A stretch of 38,709 bases of DNA from NCBI RefSeq assembly GCF_000003605.2, contig NW_003116454.1, positions 867,963-906,671 of the forward strand. The letters are read 5' to 3'. Position 1 is the first letter of the stretch. Each line of letters opens with the position of its first letter. The notes beneath the pieces were generated by a model. The model did no database searches. It worked only from the letters and a program-made list of their open reading frames with translations, and was not told the origin of the DNA. Origin of the DNA: Saccoglossus kowalevskii (Eukaryota; Hemichordata; Enteropneusta; Harrimaniidae). Positions 1-11,022 of this stretch are shown here, piece after piece. The translations under genes and the position numbers were made by a program.

Positions 1-380
1 AGGGCGGTAAAGGTAGGTCGGGAGAGGCGGTACCAAGAGGTCGGGTGTGGCTGTGCAGGGAGGTCAAGGAGGCAGAACAGGGAGGTCTGGTGCGGCGGTG
101 TAGGGAGGTCGGTAGAGGCCGTGCATGAGGTTGGAGGAGGCGGTGCAGAGAGGTAGGGTGTGGCGAGGCAGAGAGGTCGGGAGTGGTGGGGCGGAGAGGT
201 CGAGAGAGGCGGTGCAAGGAGGTCGAAAGAAGCGGTACCGAGAGGTCGAGTTTGGCGGTACCGAGAGATCATGTGTGGCAGTGCAGAGAGGTCGGAAGAA
301 GTGGTGCAGGGAGGTCGGGAGAGGCGGTAATGGTAGGTCGGGAGAGACGGTACCAAGAGGTCGGGTGTGGCGGTGCAGCA
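1..380. repeat. 23-bp GC-rich minisatellite
   Basis: From base 15 to 380 the sequence is sixteen head-to-tail units of 22-23 bp built on the pattern aggtcgggagaggcggtacc, preceded by part of another unit, so the array probably continues left of the window. Units differ at several positions. The block at 8-50 recurs almost exactly at 329-371, about fourteen units away, which indicates a higher-order repeat. Because 23 is not a multiple of 3, the array is open in several frames on both strands and yields low-complexity ORFs with a 23-residue period; I do not regard these as genes. Confidence 0.93.
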
Positions 381-499
381 ATGTGTGCATGTCAGCAAGG
401 TAGTGATGATCAAGCTGTCTGTATTCTGACGAACTGTTCATTCTAAACTTTAGTCTGACCATTTCAGTGTTTTGAAAACTTGGGTAAAGACATATCATT

Positions 500-900
500 T
501 GGCACATTGTCTTATTTAGTTACTGAGATATTGAAGAAAAACGAATTTTTAGTAATGGCGGTCACTAATTTGCATACTTATTAGGACTATTTAATACTGA
601 TTAGATCAAAAATGGTCTTTTTCATATTCCCTGGCCTAAACCTAGATAGACATCCGATTTGACACGTTTACTTACTTAGTTACAGAGATATTTGAGAAAA
701 ACTATTTTTCAGTAATGGCGGCCGCTAATTTGCATATTTATGAGGATTGTGTAATGCTTATTAGATCAAAAATGTTTTCATAATATTCCTTGACCCTGAA
801 AACATAGGTATTGACGCTTCATATGTACTATTTACTTGCCTAGTTATGAGGATATGAAAGAAAATCTAAAATTGGCGGCCATTTTTTTTATGCAAATTAG
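500..900. repeat. Three degraded copies of a ~160-bp tandem unit
   Basis: Units begin near 501, 661 and 820. Each has a short stretch resembling ttagttacagagatat, then a run around atggcggccgctaatttgca, then (first two units) ttagatcaaaaatg. The third copy is truncated but keeps the ggcggccat and tgcaaat blocks. Divergence is roughly 25-30% by eye. No coding potential is seen. The octamer-like ATTTGCAT/ATGCAAAT recurs in each unit. Confidence 0.75.
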
Positions 901-2256
901 ACCTTTACAAACTCAAAATTTCGCTTGAAAACCAGGCTTATCGGATTCAGCACACCCGAATTATGATAAAATGTCTGGTTCCCGACTTTTACCCAAAAAT
1001 GCTCCTTGACCTGTTTTAGGGGCTTTTTTTCTGAATTTCCACTAGACTACAATTTAAAATAGGAGACTCGGGTCAATGATGTCATATATTTTGATTGCCA
1101 ACAACGCTTAGCTCAGCATATTCCAAGGTATTTCACAATCACCATGCCACTGTCTGGGACATACCATTATGCCACAGGGAGAGACAGGATGTATGTATCT
1201 CAAATTATGCTGACAACACAATCCAGTGACTGTATCAGTAGTCTAAAAACATGTGCAATGGGTTGTTGCAAAGTATCCAAACATGTGTGCATTTCATTCA
1301 CACATCAAGGGCTCTGTTTTTTTTAAAGTACTTTTCACTTCTGATTTATGTCACAATATTATAAATGTCACGCATTGTTCGAGGCCTTTATTAATAATGA
1401 CAATTCAATATTACTCAATATTCAATATTACTGTGTTGCGATATTGTGAGACAAGGCTTCAATCATTCAACTGCTCTACGATCTTCTGCTATTAGCGGTG
1501 CCCTCCAAATAACAGCATTCTTCGGCAAGCAAGACTCCTGTATCTCTTCGTTTTTGTGCTGCAATAAACCATCGACTGTCATAATTTTCATATCCTAAAA
1601 CTGTGAGTCATCACCAATGCACACTTCACTAGGCAATCCCCTATTTTAGTGAAATTATTCATTGTATTATTATGTGCTTTGTTTCTTGAAATTATTAAAA
1701 CCAGGAGCTTTAACTTGATATTTTGGTGTATGTGTATTTCATTTCCAGTACTATTTTGTCTACCTCATTCTAGCAGTGAAAGAATCCCCTGTCCAATATG
1801 AGCAAATCTCAATAGAAATGCTTCCATATTGCTCAGGCTGAAACTCGCTTGTCATTTTATATTTGAGAAGAATCATACTGAATAGTGGGTAAAATATTGT
1901 TTATTGTGTAGTTGCAATGACTGTATAAATTTAGACAAAATGTGTAGTTTCTATTAACACAGATTTAAAATTATGTGGACGACAATAATACGTTTTTTTA
2001 AATATTACACACCAGTCAACACACAATCTGAACCCTCTGGAATATGTATTCAACTTGTGATTATAGTCTTGGAAGTGATTGCAAAAATGCAGCAAGATAG
2101 TAAAGGCACATAATTCAATTGTAGTCATGTCTGCTATTATGTGTATGAACGATGACGAATTAAGTATATCATGTTCGATGCAATCATCTTCTCTATTCAT
2201 CCAATCCCACACTATAATGCGTGCAATGTCGTCAATGAGATATGGGAGTAATTCCT
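901..2256. other. AT-rich stretch without recognised gene
   Basis: Only short ORFs without recognisable motifs occur here (for example 1144-1326 on plus and 1931-2278 on minus). No splice-bounded conserved segment, RNA gene or repeat family was recognised. The 1931-2278 minus frame overlaps a plus-strand frame over the same bases and shows no protein family signature. Confidence 0.5.
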
Positions 2257-3226
2257 GGGGGTTCAGGCTGAAATACAATATGTAGTGATTTCATGTTTCG
2301 TCTGATATTGTTGTGTTACTCTAATTAAATATATTTTCCAGAGTATGTACCAGTCAATTTTAACAGCCTATCACGCAATTTTACTTAGCCTCAATCCACG
2401 TAAATATTCTATTCCATTTTACACAGGAATAATTGGGAGTGGTATATATGAGGGATTGTCAAAAGAGAAAATTAATATATATATCCTTCTTTTGAATCGT
2501 TAGGAATTTCTGTTTTAGTATACTGCTTTGCAAATGATGAATTTGTATGCTGTGTTTTTAATGTGTTTAATGTGTTTTTAACCGAAACTCCCCTAATGGT
2601 TTGACTCAAGGAAGTGTAATGCCTACTTTCCATATTTCATTTTCAGTGGATAAGTAACAACGCACCACGTGATTCGTTTGAATACAATGGTGAAAGCAGT
2701 GATTTGTGTTCTCTAAGGGGATAATTTGTTCACCGATTTAATTTTTGGCGGTGACGGAGGACTGTATTTGTACTGAACATGCAATATGTAGCGTTCTCCT
2801 GGGAGGCCCAGCAATGCTGCAGTATCATACTTTTAGGTGAAGAATGGAATGCTCTCCTTATTTAATGAATTATAAACTGCCCGATGTTTATTTTATTTTT
2901 AAAATGGTGCTTCTGCAGTGAAGTTGAAAGTAATTTCCCGGTTGCTGAAAGAATTATTCACATTTCTCGTGGGTGAGGAGAAAAGAATATAATAGCTATA
3001 CCGGCATATCGCGCGACGGTAAGATTTTTGACATACAATGATGCAATATCTGGTATACTCGTTTAAACGCGAGGTAATTTCATCGGAAGATTCTGTGAAG
3101 TGTATGCGAGTGTTCTAACGAACGATTTACATTTAATCACTGTGTTAGTATGAGCCTATCGTATCCCGGATCTACCTCTCACATCTTTACAATTTACAAA
3201 CATTTTGCTGTGAAGCAGGCACCGTA
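2257..3226. repeat. Dispersed repeat, copy A (direct partner at 9959-11022)
   Basis: Aligning by eye with 9959-11022 gives long co-linear matches: caatatgtagtgattt near 2278, acacaggaataattgggagt near 2423, gattcgtttgaatacaatgg near 2670, gcgttctcctgg near 2791, and cgagtgttct near 3107. Identity is roughly four in five. Copy A lacks about 140 bp present in B (around 10030-10165). The two copies diverge beyond recognition at 2885-3095. No ORF is conserved between them, so this is a non-autonomous element or old duplication. Bases 2389-2408 are inverted relative to copy B. Confidence 0.8.
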
Positions 3227-5124
3227 AATAGTTTATCTCAGAAGGAAAATATTCATATAATATTACGACCAATGATTGGAAAATTGTAGGTCAAGTGTTC
3301 TATATGGCGAACATCTATTAATATTATTTTGTCATACCCCAGTGCGGGAGGAAGCAGGCCGTGCCAGAGGTTCGACATCCATCATTTCAAAGGTAAATTG
3401 AATAACTTTTTTTTCTGCGTTTAACTTTGTTTATATGCTATAAAATGTATAGTATAACACTTTCGTCTCTATGCTGATGTGATTTTCATGGGACGAAGTA
3501 AAACGAATTTTTACGAAAGTTTTTGTTTTGGCAAAGTGGCCCCAGCTCACTGGATACGCCAGACTTTGCCATATGTGTTTTGGGTCTATTTGTTTTGTGT
3601 ATTCTACAATATACGTATACTGTGCATACATATAGTTCATTCCATGTCGCCAGTGCCTTTTTCAATGATAATATTTGTAATGATCACGGGTAAGTTCGCA
3701 GCATCGGATCGAAATACAAAAAATATATGTACTTATGAGTTGATATTCGTACGTCAAGTTTGCACGTGTTTGAGCCATGTGGCTCCATCCCACAGGTCAT
3801 AGGCGAATTAGCAGGCTCCTACGAGTCAGATTCAGGCCTCCGGCAAGAACAAGGAGAAGCGCTCGATTATTGAATTATTGTTTCACTTATTTTTACATCG
3901 GTTTATACGTGTAGATTAATTATCCGGATTTGCAACGGCGCACTCCAACACATAGAAATATACTATTATTGTTTGGCTTTGGACGTTCCCTGGGGCATCA
4001 AGTGAAATATTTCAGTAATATGATTTACCAGACAGCCTGTCTTTCTGTTAGGCGGCAGTGATAAGTATAGTTAAGGTATCTTTTCCTTATTCTGGTATAT
4101 AACCATTGTTACACCCACTATGTGCAATGTGGCAGTGATATGCATTCATCAGTTTGGATATGCGCAAACAATAGAGTTATTGAACCTACAAGTGGTAGTA
4201 TTGTATAGCAATACAACTAGTAATGTGTAAGTGATGTTTCTTTTTTATAACAGTAATCATTACATATTTCCAAATTACATGTGTTGAAGTATATTACTAG
4301 ATATTCATCATTTGTTGTCCTTTTATATTACTAATTACAAGGAACAGTAACAAGTTTGCATATACACCAGTAAGCAAGAGAACAATTTACCGGTCATTTT
4401 GTTATTTTTCCAGGGGGTATGTTTTTACATTTTGCAGATTTGTCCGGAGGTATGTTTATTTGGTGTTTGGGTCAAACACAAATTCGTTCGCACGTGTTCA
4501 AACAATCATATTGTGGCGTGTAAACTTGTTTATATCATGGCACACTTCATAAAATGTTGACTAGCCAGAAGTGACGTACATGAATGTTGGTAGAGATAAG
4601 CTTGTTGAGGCTAAGTCACTGTTGGAAAATTAAATCAACGAGATTTTGGACTGGTATTCCAGTCATATCAAACGACCTTCCTACTGTAGTTACACATTAT
4701 ATAAACAATAACATATGCAATACTAACGACCACCTTGAATACATTTTCTTTGTATATATACATCCATCCCAATTTTTCGGCCGATGACAATACAACGTTC
4801 AAAATTTGGCGGCCCTCACTGATGCAGTAAAGATTGAAATATCTTTTTCATCGAAGTTTATGTAGAATTCAATAACTTGTGCTCTGTAAACATCATCACT
4901 GTGGTGATCACATTTTAGATCACAGAAGACACATTGTAAGCAGGAAGCTGTAGAATGCTCAGCTACACAGCTTGTAATAAACTTACCAAATAAAACTCAC
5001 AGAACCGTGACAAGTCTGACTAATGCCCGTCACACATGCTATAACACAATAAAAAAAAAGAACCTCGCAAAGCATAATGACAGATTGGTTGGATATTTGA
5101 TCTCTATGCACATTAATATTTCTG
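3227..5124. other. No recognised gene; 3' flank of the transporter
   Basis: The stretch is AT-rich with short ORFs only (3479-3802 plus, 3431-3640 minus, 4584-4787 plus) that resemble no family I know. The right end should include the 3' untranslated region of the minus-strand transporter ending at 5125. I see no clear AATAAA on the minus strand close to that stop, so the polyadenylation site is unplaced. Confidence 0.5.
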
Positions 5125-5273
5125 TTAAAATTTCTGCATCTCTACATAGTGTTCAGTCGTTGTTAGTGTTAGGTCAGGGACTGTACAATATCTGATGTTG
5201 GTGGCATACTCCTGTTCACTGCGCCGTGCCTCATTACTGTGTCGCATACCATACAAAAAATATATGACCAGAC
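5125..5273 (-). other. Transporter coding exon 3 with stop (149 bp)
   Basis: An acceptor (ctacttttccccag) ends at 5274. The first two bases complete the split glycine codon, then LVIYFLYGMRHSNEARR follows, the CAT last membrane helix and its YG-x-RHS end. A 31-residue polar tail ends in EMQKF and TAA at 5127-5125. Intron 2 is 580 bp. Confidence 0.85.
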
Positions 5274-8200
5274 CTGGGGAAAAGTAGAACAATCTTTAGG
5301 AACACAATAATATTATTAATAATACGTTTTGAATGAGAAATTGTGTATTATTGAGGCTGCACAGATAATGTTCACATTTAGTTACTCGTACCATAATGTT
5401 AAACACGCACTTCAAACCAGCATACAAAATAATTCACATCTAAATAGCACATTACACTCTATACTGGTATTCTAAGCATCAGATGATACATTTCAAAATG
5501 ACAAAGCACTTAAATTCTCAAAGATCTGCACACGATGTTTTGCGAGTGCTGTCCCTCCCTCTCAGAATGCACATCTTGTCAGTGAAATAGAATGGTATTT
5601 TCTGTCAGACCTATGACGTCATTTCGAAGTATGGACAAAGTCCTTCAATGTGACAATAGGTACGTAAATTTCAATTGAATTACATTGTATTATTTCGTGA
5701 TTAAAATAATGTTACTAACCTGGAAACCAACCTGTCATTATTTAACAACTAGATTCACAAATTATAAACATGAATTCTATTGTATTATGCAAATTTGTTC
5801 TGTAAAATGTAATCTTGGTGCCCTCCTTCCCTGTCATGTGATGTAATACTTACCTAAGCCAATCCAGCACAAGAATTGTATCCATGCCACATATGCTGTA
5901 TTCGTCATTAAATAAGTATTGCATAATATACTCAGAGATGGTAGAAAAGGAACGCACGGAACCTTGAAAGACAAACGTAATATAAACCCATCAGTAAGTG
6001 TGTGTGTTAACTAATTTGTGATACAATCCAATGTTTCAATAAGCATTTCTGTAACATATACAAATGATCGGACAAGGGGGATAGGAACGTATGTTTGATT
6101 TAAGTCGTGATAGCCAATTTGTAAAATGACTCTATATCATCGGTAGGTGGTTGCTTAAGATATTACATTAAAAGAATGTTGGAAAGTCAAATTACAAAAT
6201 GTTTAAATAATACTACTGCATGTAAGACCTTGCTAGGAAGATGTCAAACACGAACTTAAATGTATCATAATTCATGCCTCATAATATACTTGCATACAGT
6301 TCATTTTTCAAACAAATTTTTTTTTGTGTTATTTTTAATAAAATATAGGAGTGTATATGTGGCGAAAAAAACAAGAGTCGTGACCTTTGCAAAGGTCCCT
6401 TTGCTATTAATATTAATGAGCTTTCAATGACATCACTAATTTTAATATCTTTAAATATTTAATATCTCCTTGTTAAATGATACAATGGTGAAATTAGGAA
6501 TAAATAAAATATATAACGTCATGACTGAGTTCCGGTTATTCAATAGTGTATAACACTGAAATTGATAAGCCATTTTGAATCACAACTTTAAACAAATGCT
6601 TGTTAGTGAGTGTAACATAATGTACAATGTACTCAAGCTTTACAATTACGATCAGTCAAGGCATATCTCTTGAACGACATTTCTGTCCGCCAACGCTTTT
6701 TAATCCGATCTTATACAAAAAATAGGGTCTACTTTTGTTCATTGTATGACGAAAATCCAGGTCTCGACATCGAAGAATTTCCTAATTTTAGCTATTTTGA
6801 CCTGGTCTGGTTTTCAATGAATATATGTGCAGATGTGTGGGATAAAATGTATGTACAAAGTTACGTGATTGGTCAGGGCATGTCGGAGATAGGGACCTAA
6901 AACGCCATTCGTGTCGGTCAGTCTGGCTGTTATTTTATGTCACGAAATATATTCATACGTAAACGCAATCTACTTTTGGGATAGCAAACTTCTCGATTTT
7001 GTTGAATTATATGCATAGTAATGGCCGCTATTCAAGCATCTTAAATTTGATCGTGAAACAGCATGGCATGCATATATTTCCCAAGAGGATTGATATGTGC
7101 GTGAAGTCTGAATGTGAACTACTGAAGGATATTTAAGATACAGATGAGGATACGCATGTGTGTCAATTAATAAATTCCAGTTTTCGTCAGAGACGAAGCT
7201 AAATATGACTAGTTATTGTGAAAATGTGACATATCTATCAGGGCTTTATCGCTAGTGTGTAGTTTTATCAACACATGAACCTACCTTAAATTTCAGCCTG
7301 GTTTCTTCTTGTTTATGCTTGCAGATCACAGCAAAGCAGAGAACCACAAATAGTCCTAGTACTATTAAAGTAAGGATGAGCCATGGCTTCCACACTTTAA
7401 AGGAATCTGTGCCAAAATTAATAATCGCTGCTAAAATAAACATACCCATAGTCATCAGGATAGTGGCCATTCCAGGAAGCATGCCAGGTTTCAAATTTCT
7501 AAAAATACCAACTGAAAACGTGTCGTTTTGTGTTATGTTAGCCACGTTGAGAGAAGTGTTATGTTCTAGCTGTGGAATGTCTTTATTAGATGGTGTATTG
7601 CCGTTCTCATATGTGATGTTTCCTATAGGTCTATATCGCAGAATTATGACGCTTGTTGATATCATTACATAACCAAATAAACCACCAATTGATCTACATT
7701 GCACTAGGAAATCCGTGTCAACGAAAATGGCTAGAATTGCAGTGAAAGCTCCGCACGTTATTGTGGCAAACACTGGGACCTGGTTACACTGCTCAATCCT
7801 GGCCAATGCAGTGAATAGAAGACCATCCGCAGCCATGGCATATATAATTTTAGAAATACAAATTGTACTAATGAACAGTGTGATACTAACTCCACAAACA
7901 GCACCAATTCCCGCAGCATACTTCGCCCAAAGAAGGCCATGTTGTTGGAATGCATCGGCAAAAGATGCATCCGGATTAATGTTGTAGTAAGGTATCATGA
8001 GAGTCAACGCAGCAGAAACAGTTACATACACCACCACTGCAAAGGTAAGGGATGCACATATAGCAATCGGTATACTTTTCGTTGGATTCAAAGATTCTTC
8101 ACTAGCTGTAGTAATTATTTCAAAGCCAGTGTAAGCGTACACACACGATGCCGCGCCAGCAGCAATTCCAGAAAATCCGTAAGGTGCAAAGCCACCCTGT

Positions 8201-8859
8201 GCCTCCCAATTCGTTTTATCCATGAGGTAAAACCCCATGCATACAATAAACAGCATGACACCAATACTAATACATGTAAAAATGGAGGCGACTTTGACGG
8301 AAATATTGATTCCCATTGATAATACAAGTGTGACAATTATTATCAAAAATAATGCTACCAAATCCGGATATTGCGAAAGCGGGGGGTGGTCAATTGATCT
8401 ACCTGTGATGTAATCAATTGTAAAATTGCGTATTTTGAATCTTGTCAGCATGTCCAAGTAACCACTTACGGTGCGTGCTGAAGCCGCATTGCCAACGCAA
8501 ATTTCTAGAACAAAATTCCATCCCACTATAAAAGCCCACATCTCACCTAATGTCACGTATGTGTATATATATGCCGATCCTGTCCGGGGTATCCTGGCGC
8601 CGAATTCAGCAAAACAGATTGCAGCTAGAAGCGTCGGGAAACATGCGATCAAATACGAAATGGAAACAGCTGGCCCAGCTACGTCTTTAGCGACACTACC
8701 AGTCAGTACGTATACACCAGAGCCGAGGATACCACCAATGCCGAGCAATATCAGTTCCCCTATGGAAATGCATCTTTTCAGGGGTGTCTCTGAAGGATTC
8801 AAATTAAGTGTTTTCAAACGAGATATTGTACTAATGTAACTGTGACTATGCTCCGGCAT
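5125..8859 (-). CDS. Cationic amino acid transporter, SLC7 (CAT) family, three coding exons
   Basis: Plasma-membrane-type permease of the amino acid-polyamine-organocation superfamily, expected to move arginine, lysine and ornithine. The proposed join is 8859-7285, 5962-5854, 5273-5125 (minus), 610 codons, the usual size of animal CATs. Diagnostic stretches: GIGGILGSGVYVLTGSVAKD (41-59), EFGARIPRTGSAY with YVTLGEMWAF (85-110), YTGFEIITTASEESLNPTKS (243-262), AADGLLF (343-349), VPCVPFLPSL (526-535) and VIYFLYGMRHS (564-574). About 14 hydrophobic segments are visible. NxS/T sites cluster at 414-446. I start at the ATG at 8859: upstream in frame there is only a TTG, and an acceptor-like site at 8910-8911 suggests a separate 5' UTR exon. 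Exon phases agree (0, then 1). A long first coding exon holding 525 codons is unusual for this family and suggests intron loss or an ancient retrocopy. Whether it is CAT1-3-like or SLC7A4/A14-like is not decided; transport selectivity is inference. Confidence 0.88.
5854..5962 (-). other. Transporter coding exon 2 (109 bp)
   Basis: A pyrimidine-rich acceptor (cgtttgtctttcaag) ends at 5963 and a donor TTAG|GTAAGT begins at 5853. The 36 codons between read VPCVPFLPSLSILCNTYLM and then an aromatic membrane segment with WIQFLCWIGL, the expected CAT continuation (family VPxVPxLPxLSIxxNxYLM...W-I/V-R-F...W). The exon starts in phase 0 and leaves one base for the next codon. Intron 1 is 1322 bp. Confidence 0.85.
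6381..6398. promoter_or_regulatory. Palindrome resembling a nuclear-receptor ER6 site, in transporter intron 1
   Basis: TGACCTTTGCAAAGGTCC contains a perfect 16-bp palindrome, and reads as two everted AGGTCA/AGGTCC half-sites separated by six bases. That is the geometry bound by some nuclear receptor heterodimers. One isolated match can occur by chance. Confidence 0.3.
7285..8859 (-). other. Transporter coding exon 1 (525 codons)
   Basis: Runs from ATG at 8859 to the codon triplet for Lys-Phe-Lys, followed directly by a consensus donor AAG|GTAGGT at 7284. The open frame continues ten more codons to a stop at 7252, but those residues (VGSCVDKTTH) do not match the family, whereas CAT proteins continue with VP-x-VPFLP after FKV/FK. 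The exon contains the permease core, TM1 to about TM12. Confidence 0.85.
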
Positions 8860-8908
8860 TGTGTAATTCGTCCGAGTTGTCAAAGGGTCAAAATGTTGTT
8901 TCGGCAAA

Positions 8909-8958
8909 CCTGTAACTAAATAATATAAATGTTCTTGATTGAATAATAATGCATGTTA
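8909..8958 (-). other. Putative splice acceptor before the transporter start
   Basis: On the minus strand tatattatttagttacag is followed by the sequence that contains the first in-frame ATG 50 bases later. Upstream the frame stays open to about 8958 but has no ATG. The simplest reading is a 5' UTR exon lying at higher coordinates. The pyrimidine tract is weak, so a start inside one continuous exon is also possible. Confidence 0.4.
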
Positions 8959-9018
8959 CCTACACAGAGATTCAGAGTCACTTGTAATGTGAGTTATATA
9001 TTATTATTACTGGTTGGG

Positions 9019-9090
9019 CACATGTGCATGGAACTGCAGTTTTGCAAGATGGCTATCAAATTCGCTACTTAAAATGCAAAACAGCTAACA
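9019..9090 (+). repeat. Inverted-repeat arm, partner at 12310-12379
   Basis: Bases 9019-9066 (acatgtgcatggaact, then cagttttgcaagatggc, then tatcaaattcgctac) match the reverse complement of 12325-12379 with few changes. Weaker similarity continues for ~25 bp. The arms are 3.2 kb apart and enclose repeat copy B; they may be two insertions of one short interspersed element in opposite orientation. Confidence 0.6.
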
Positions 9091-9958
9091 GACACCCAAG
9101 CAACGGAAATACAGAGGCGTGGCCAACTAAGACGTTAATCTAAAGAACTTAGGGGGTGCCATTTTGGGTAGGAATTCATCCAACCCTTCACATTGGGCTT
9201 GCCAAAAATATCGCTTTAAAGTTTATATTTATCAAACAAATGTAAGACAAAATGTACTTAAATTTTATCTAAGACGACATTTATTAATAACTTTGGCATC
9301 AAGTGCAAGCAAAAGTAATTCTCATATTCATATGCAATTGCATCTTCTATGCTACGCATGCCCAGTCTAGATTCTCTGTACAGTGCGAAACATAAACGCA
9401 CTTCAGAAACACAGCAGTATTTTGCGCCATTTTCTAGACAAGTTAAATGAATATGCATTTGGTTTCAGCATTTAAGAAATTATTAGCCATGATTCGGTTT
9501 ATAGTGAAATATCAAGAAAGGGAAGCATGCTAAATTTGGTCCTTGTAGGGCTTCGTCTGACCGTAGAAACAGTCACGTCACTGTACAGGACGGACCCTAA
9601 CGTTGCGTGCCAACCTCTATTCGCATTCGGAGCCTGCCCACTAGTAGAACTCCTGAATACAAATTTATCTTTTTAATTCCGGGGTTTCCCCAAACCAATC
9701 TGTCTTGGGATAGTGAACTTGTTTCATTTCCACGGGGAGCACAGGTTTATGAAAATCGATTATATGTATTTTAACAACATTTTGGCATACACATTCTTCT
9801 CATTTCAAATAAATAGTTTATTTTGTGAATTACTACGTTGATTGCGTACATTACTACGTCACATTGTGCATTTATCACCCTATGCTTCAGCGTGGTATTA
9901 GGAGTTTGTTTTCAGGGGTGGTTAATACCTAGATGTGGTGATTCCTAGAATTGCAATA
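9091..9958. other. No recognised gene; possible upstream region of the transporter
   Basis: Only short unrecognised ORFs occur. A minus-strand TATAAA lies near 9496-9501 and a CRE-like TCACGTCA near 9573-9580. They are in the order expected of a minus-strand promoter for the transporter, but the link is speculative. Confidence 0.3.
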
Positions 9959-11022
9959 GAGGGTTCAGGGTGAAATGCAATATGTAGTGATTTAATGTTT
10001 CGTCTGATATTGCTGTGCTATTCTGATACTGTAACTAATGCGAGATTTGTTCTGAAATTCTGTTTAGTGTATGCACTCCAGGGATATTTGTAGAAAACAC
10101 CCCTAATTTAAAAGTCACACCAGTTTCACTCCTACTGGGACATCTGCATTCTTGCTTGAATGTGAGCTAATTAAACACATTTTCCAGACCGGCAGAAAAG
10201 TGTGTAACAGCCAATTATAACAGCCCGTCACGTGGTTTTACTCAGAATATTTATGTGGATTGAGGCTATTCCATTTTACACAGGAATAATTGGGAGTGGA
10301 ATATGTGAGGGATTGTGTCAAAAGAGATGTGTATACTGAAAAGTAATATCTATCCTTTTTTTGCATCGCTGAGCATTTCTGTTTTAGTATACTGGTTTGC
10401 AAATGTTGAATTTGTATGCTGTGCAATGTGTTGTTTCACCGACACGTTTCTAATGGTTGAATCCCCGGTTTGACTCAAGGAAGTGTAATGTAGGCCTACT
10501 TCCCATATTTCATTTTCCGTGGGAGAATGTCACATCACACTACGTGATTCGTTTGAATACAATGGTGAAAGCAGTGATATATTTTCTCAAAAAGGGATAA
10601 TCTATTCACCGATTTCATTTTAGCGGGTCGGTGAACTGTGTCATAGAGAGGGTTTGTACTAAACGTGCAATATGTAGCGTTCTCCTGGAAGACACAGCAT
10701 TGCTGCAGTATTATATTATTAGGTGAATAACGAAATGCTCTTCTAATTTAATTAATTATAAACTGTCCAATGTCACAAGATTATGTCAACGTAGGCAGAT
10801 CATTCGTCAAGCTGGTATAGTTCTTATTTATTTTCATCATCACAAGCGTCTAAGCTAGACCGTAAAACTGCACATTAATGTTGTAGTAATGAATTATTTG
10901 CGAGTGTTCTGGCGAACGATTGACATTTAATCATTGTGTTAGTAGGAGCATATTGTAGCCCTAAATTGTGACTCTCACATCTTCACGATTTACAAATATT
11001 TTGCCGTGAATCAGGAATTTGT
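9959..11022. repeat. Dispersed repeat, copy B (direct partner at 2257-3226)
   Basis: Co-linear, roughly 80% identical partner of copy A in the same orientation. It contains ~140 bp (10030-10165) absent from A. Bases 10246-10265 are the exact reverse complement, with one mismatch, of 2389-2408 in A, flanked by aligned sequence on both sides. No terminal inverted repeat, poly(A) tail or target duplication was identified. Confidence 0.8.

Noticed and set aside
64-507. 147-codon minus-strand ORF rich in Pro, Leu and Thr
   Set aside because: It is the translation of the 23-bp minisatellite; other frames on both strands are open for the same reason.
500-900. Possible CRISPR-like spacing of repeats
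   Set aside because: Units are diverged, contiguous and in a eukaryotic context; there are no short identical repeats with unique spacers.
4987-5038. Minus-strand stretch with a strong acceptor and a GTAAGT donor downstream of the transporter stop
   Set aside because: It does not continue the transporter sequence and the reading frame already ends at 5125; at most a 3' UTR exon.
7252-7284. Last ten codons of the long transporter ORF
   Set aside because: They follow a consensus donor and do not match the family, while the spliced alternative does.
8860-8907. Sixteen codons before the ATG at 8859
   Set aside because: They open with TTG, contain no ATG, and lie next to an acceptor-like site; treated as 5' UTR.
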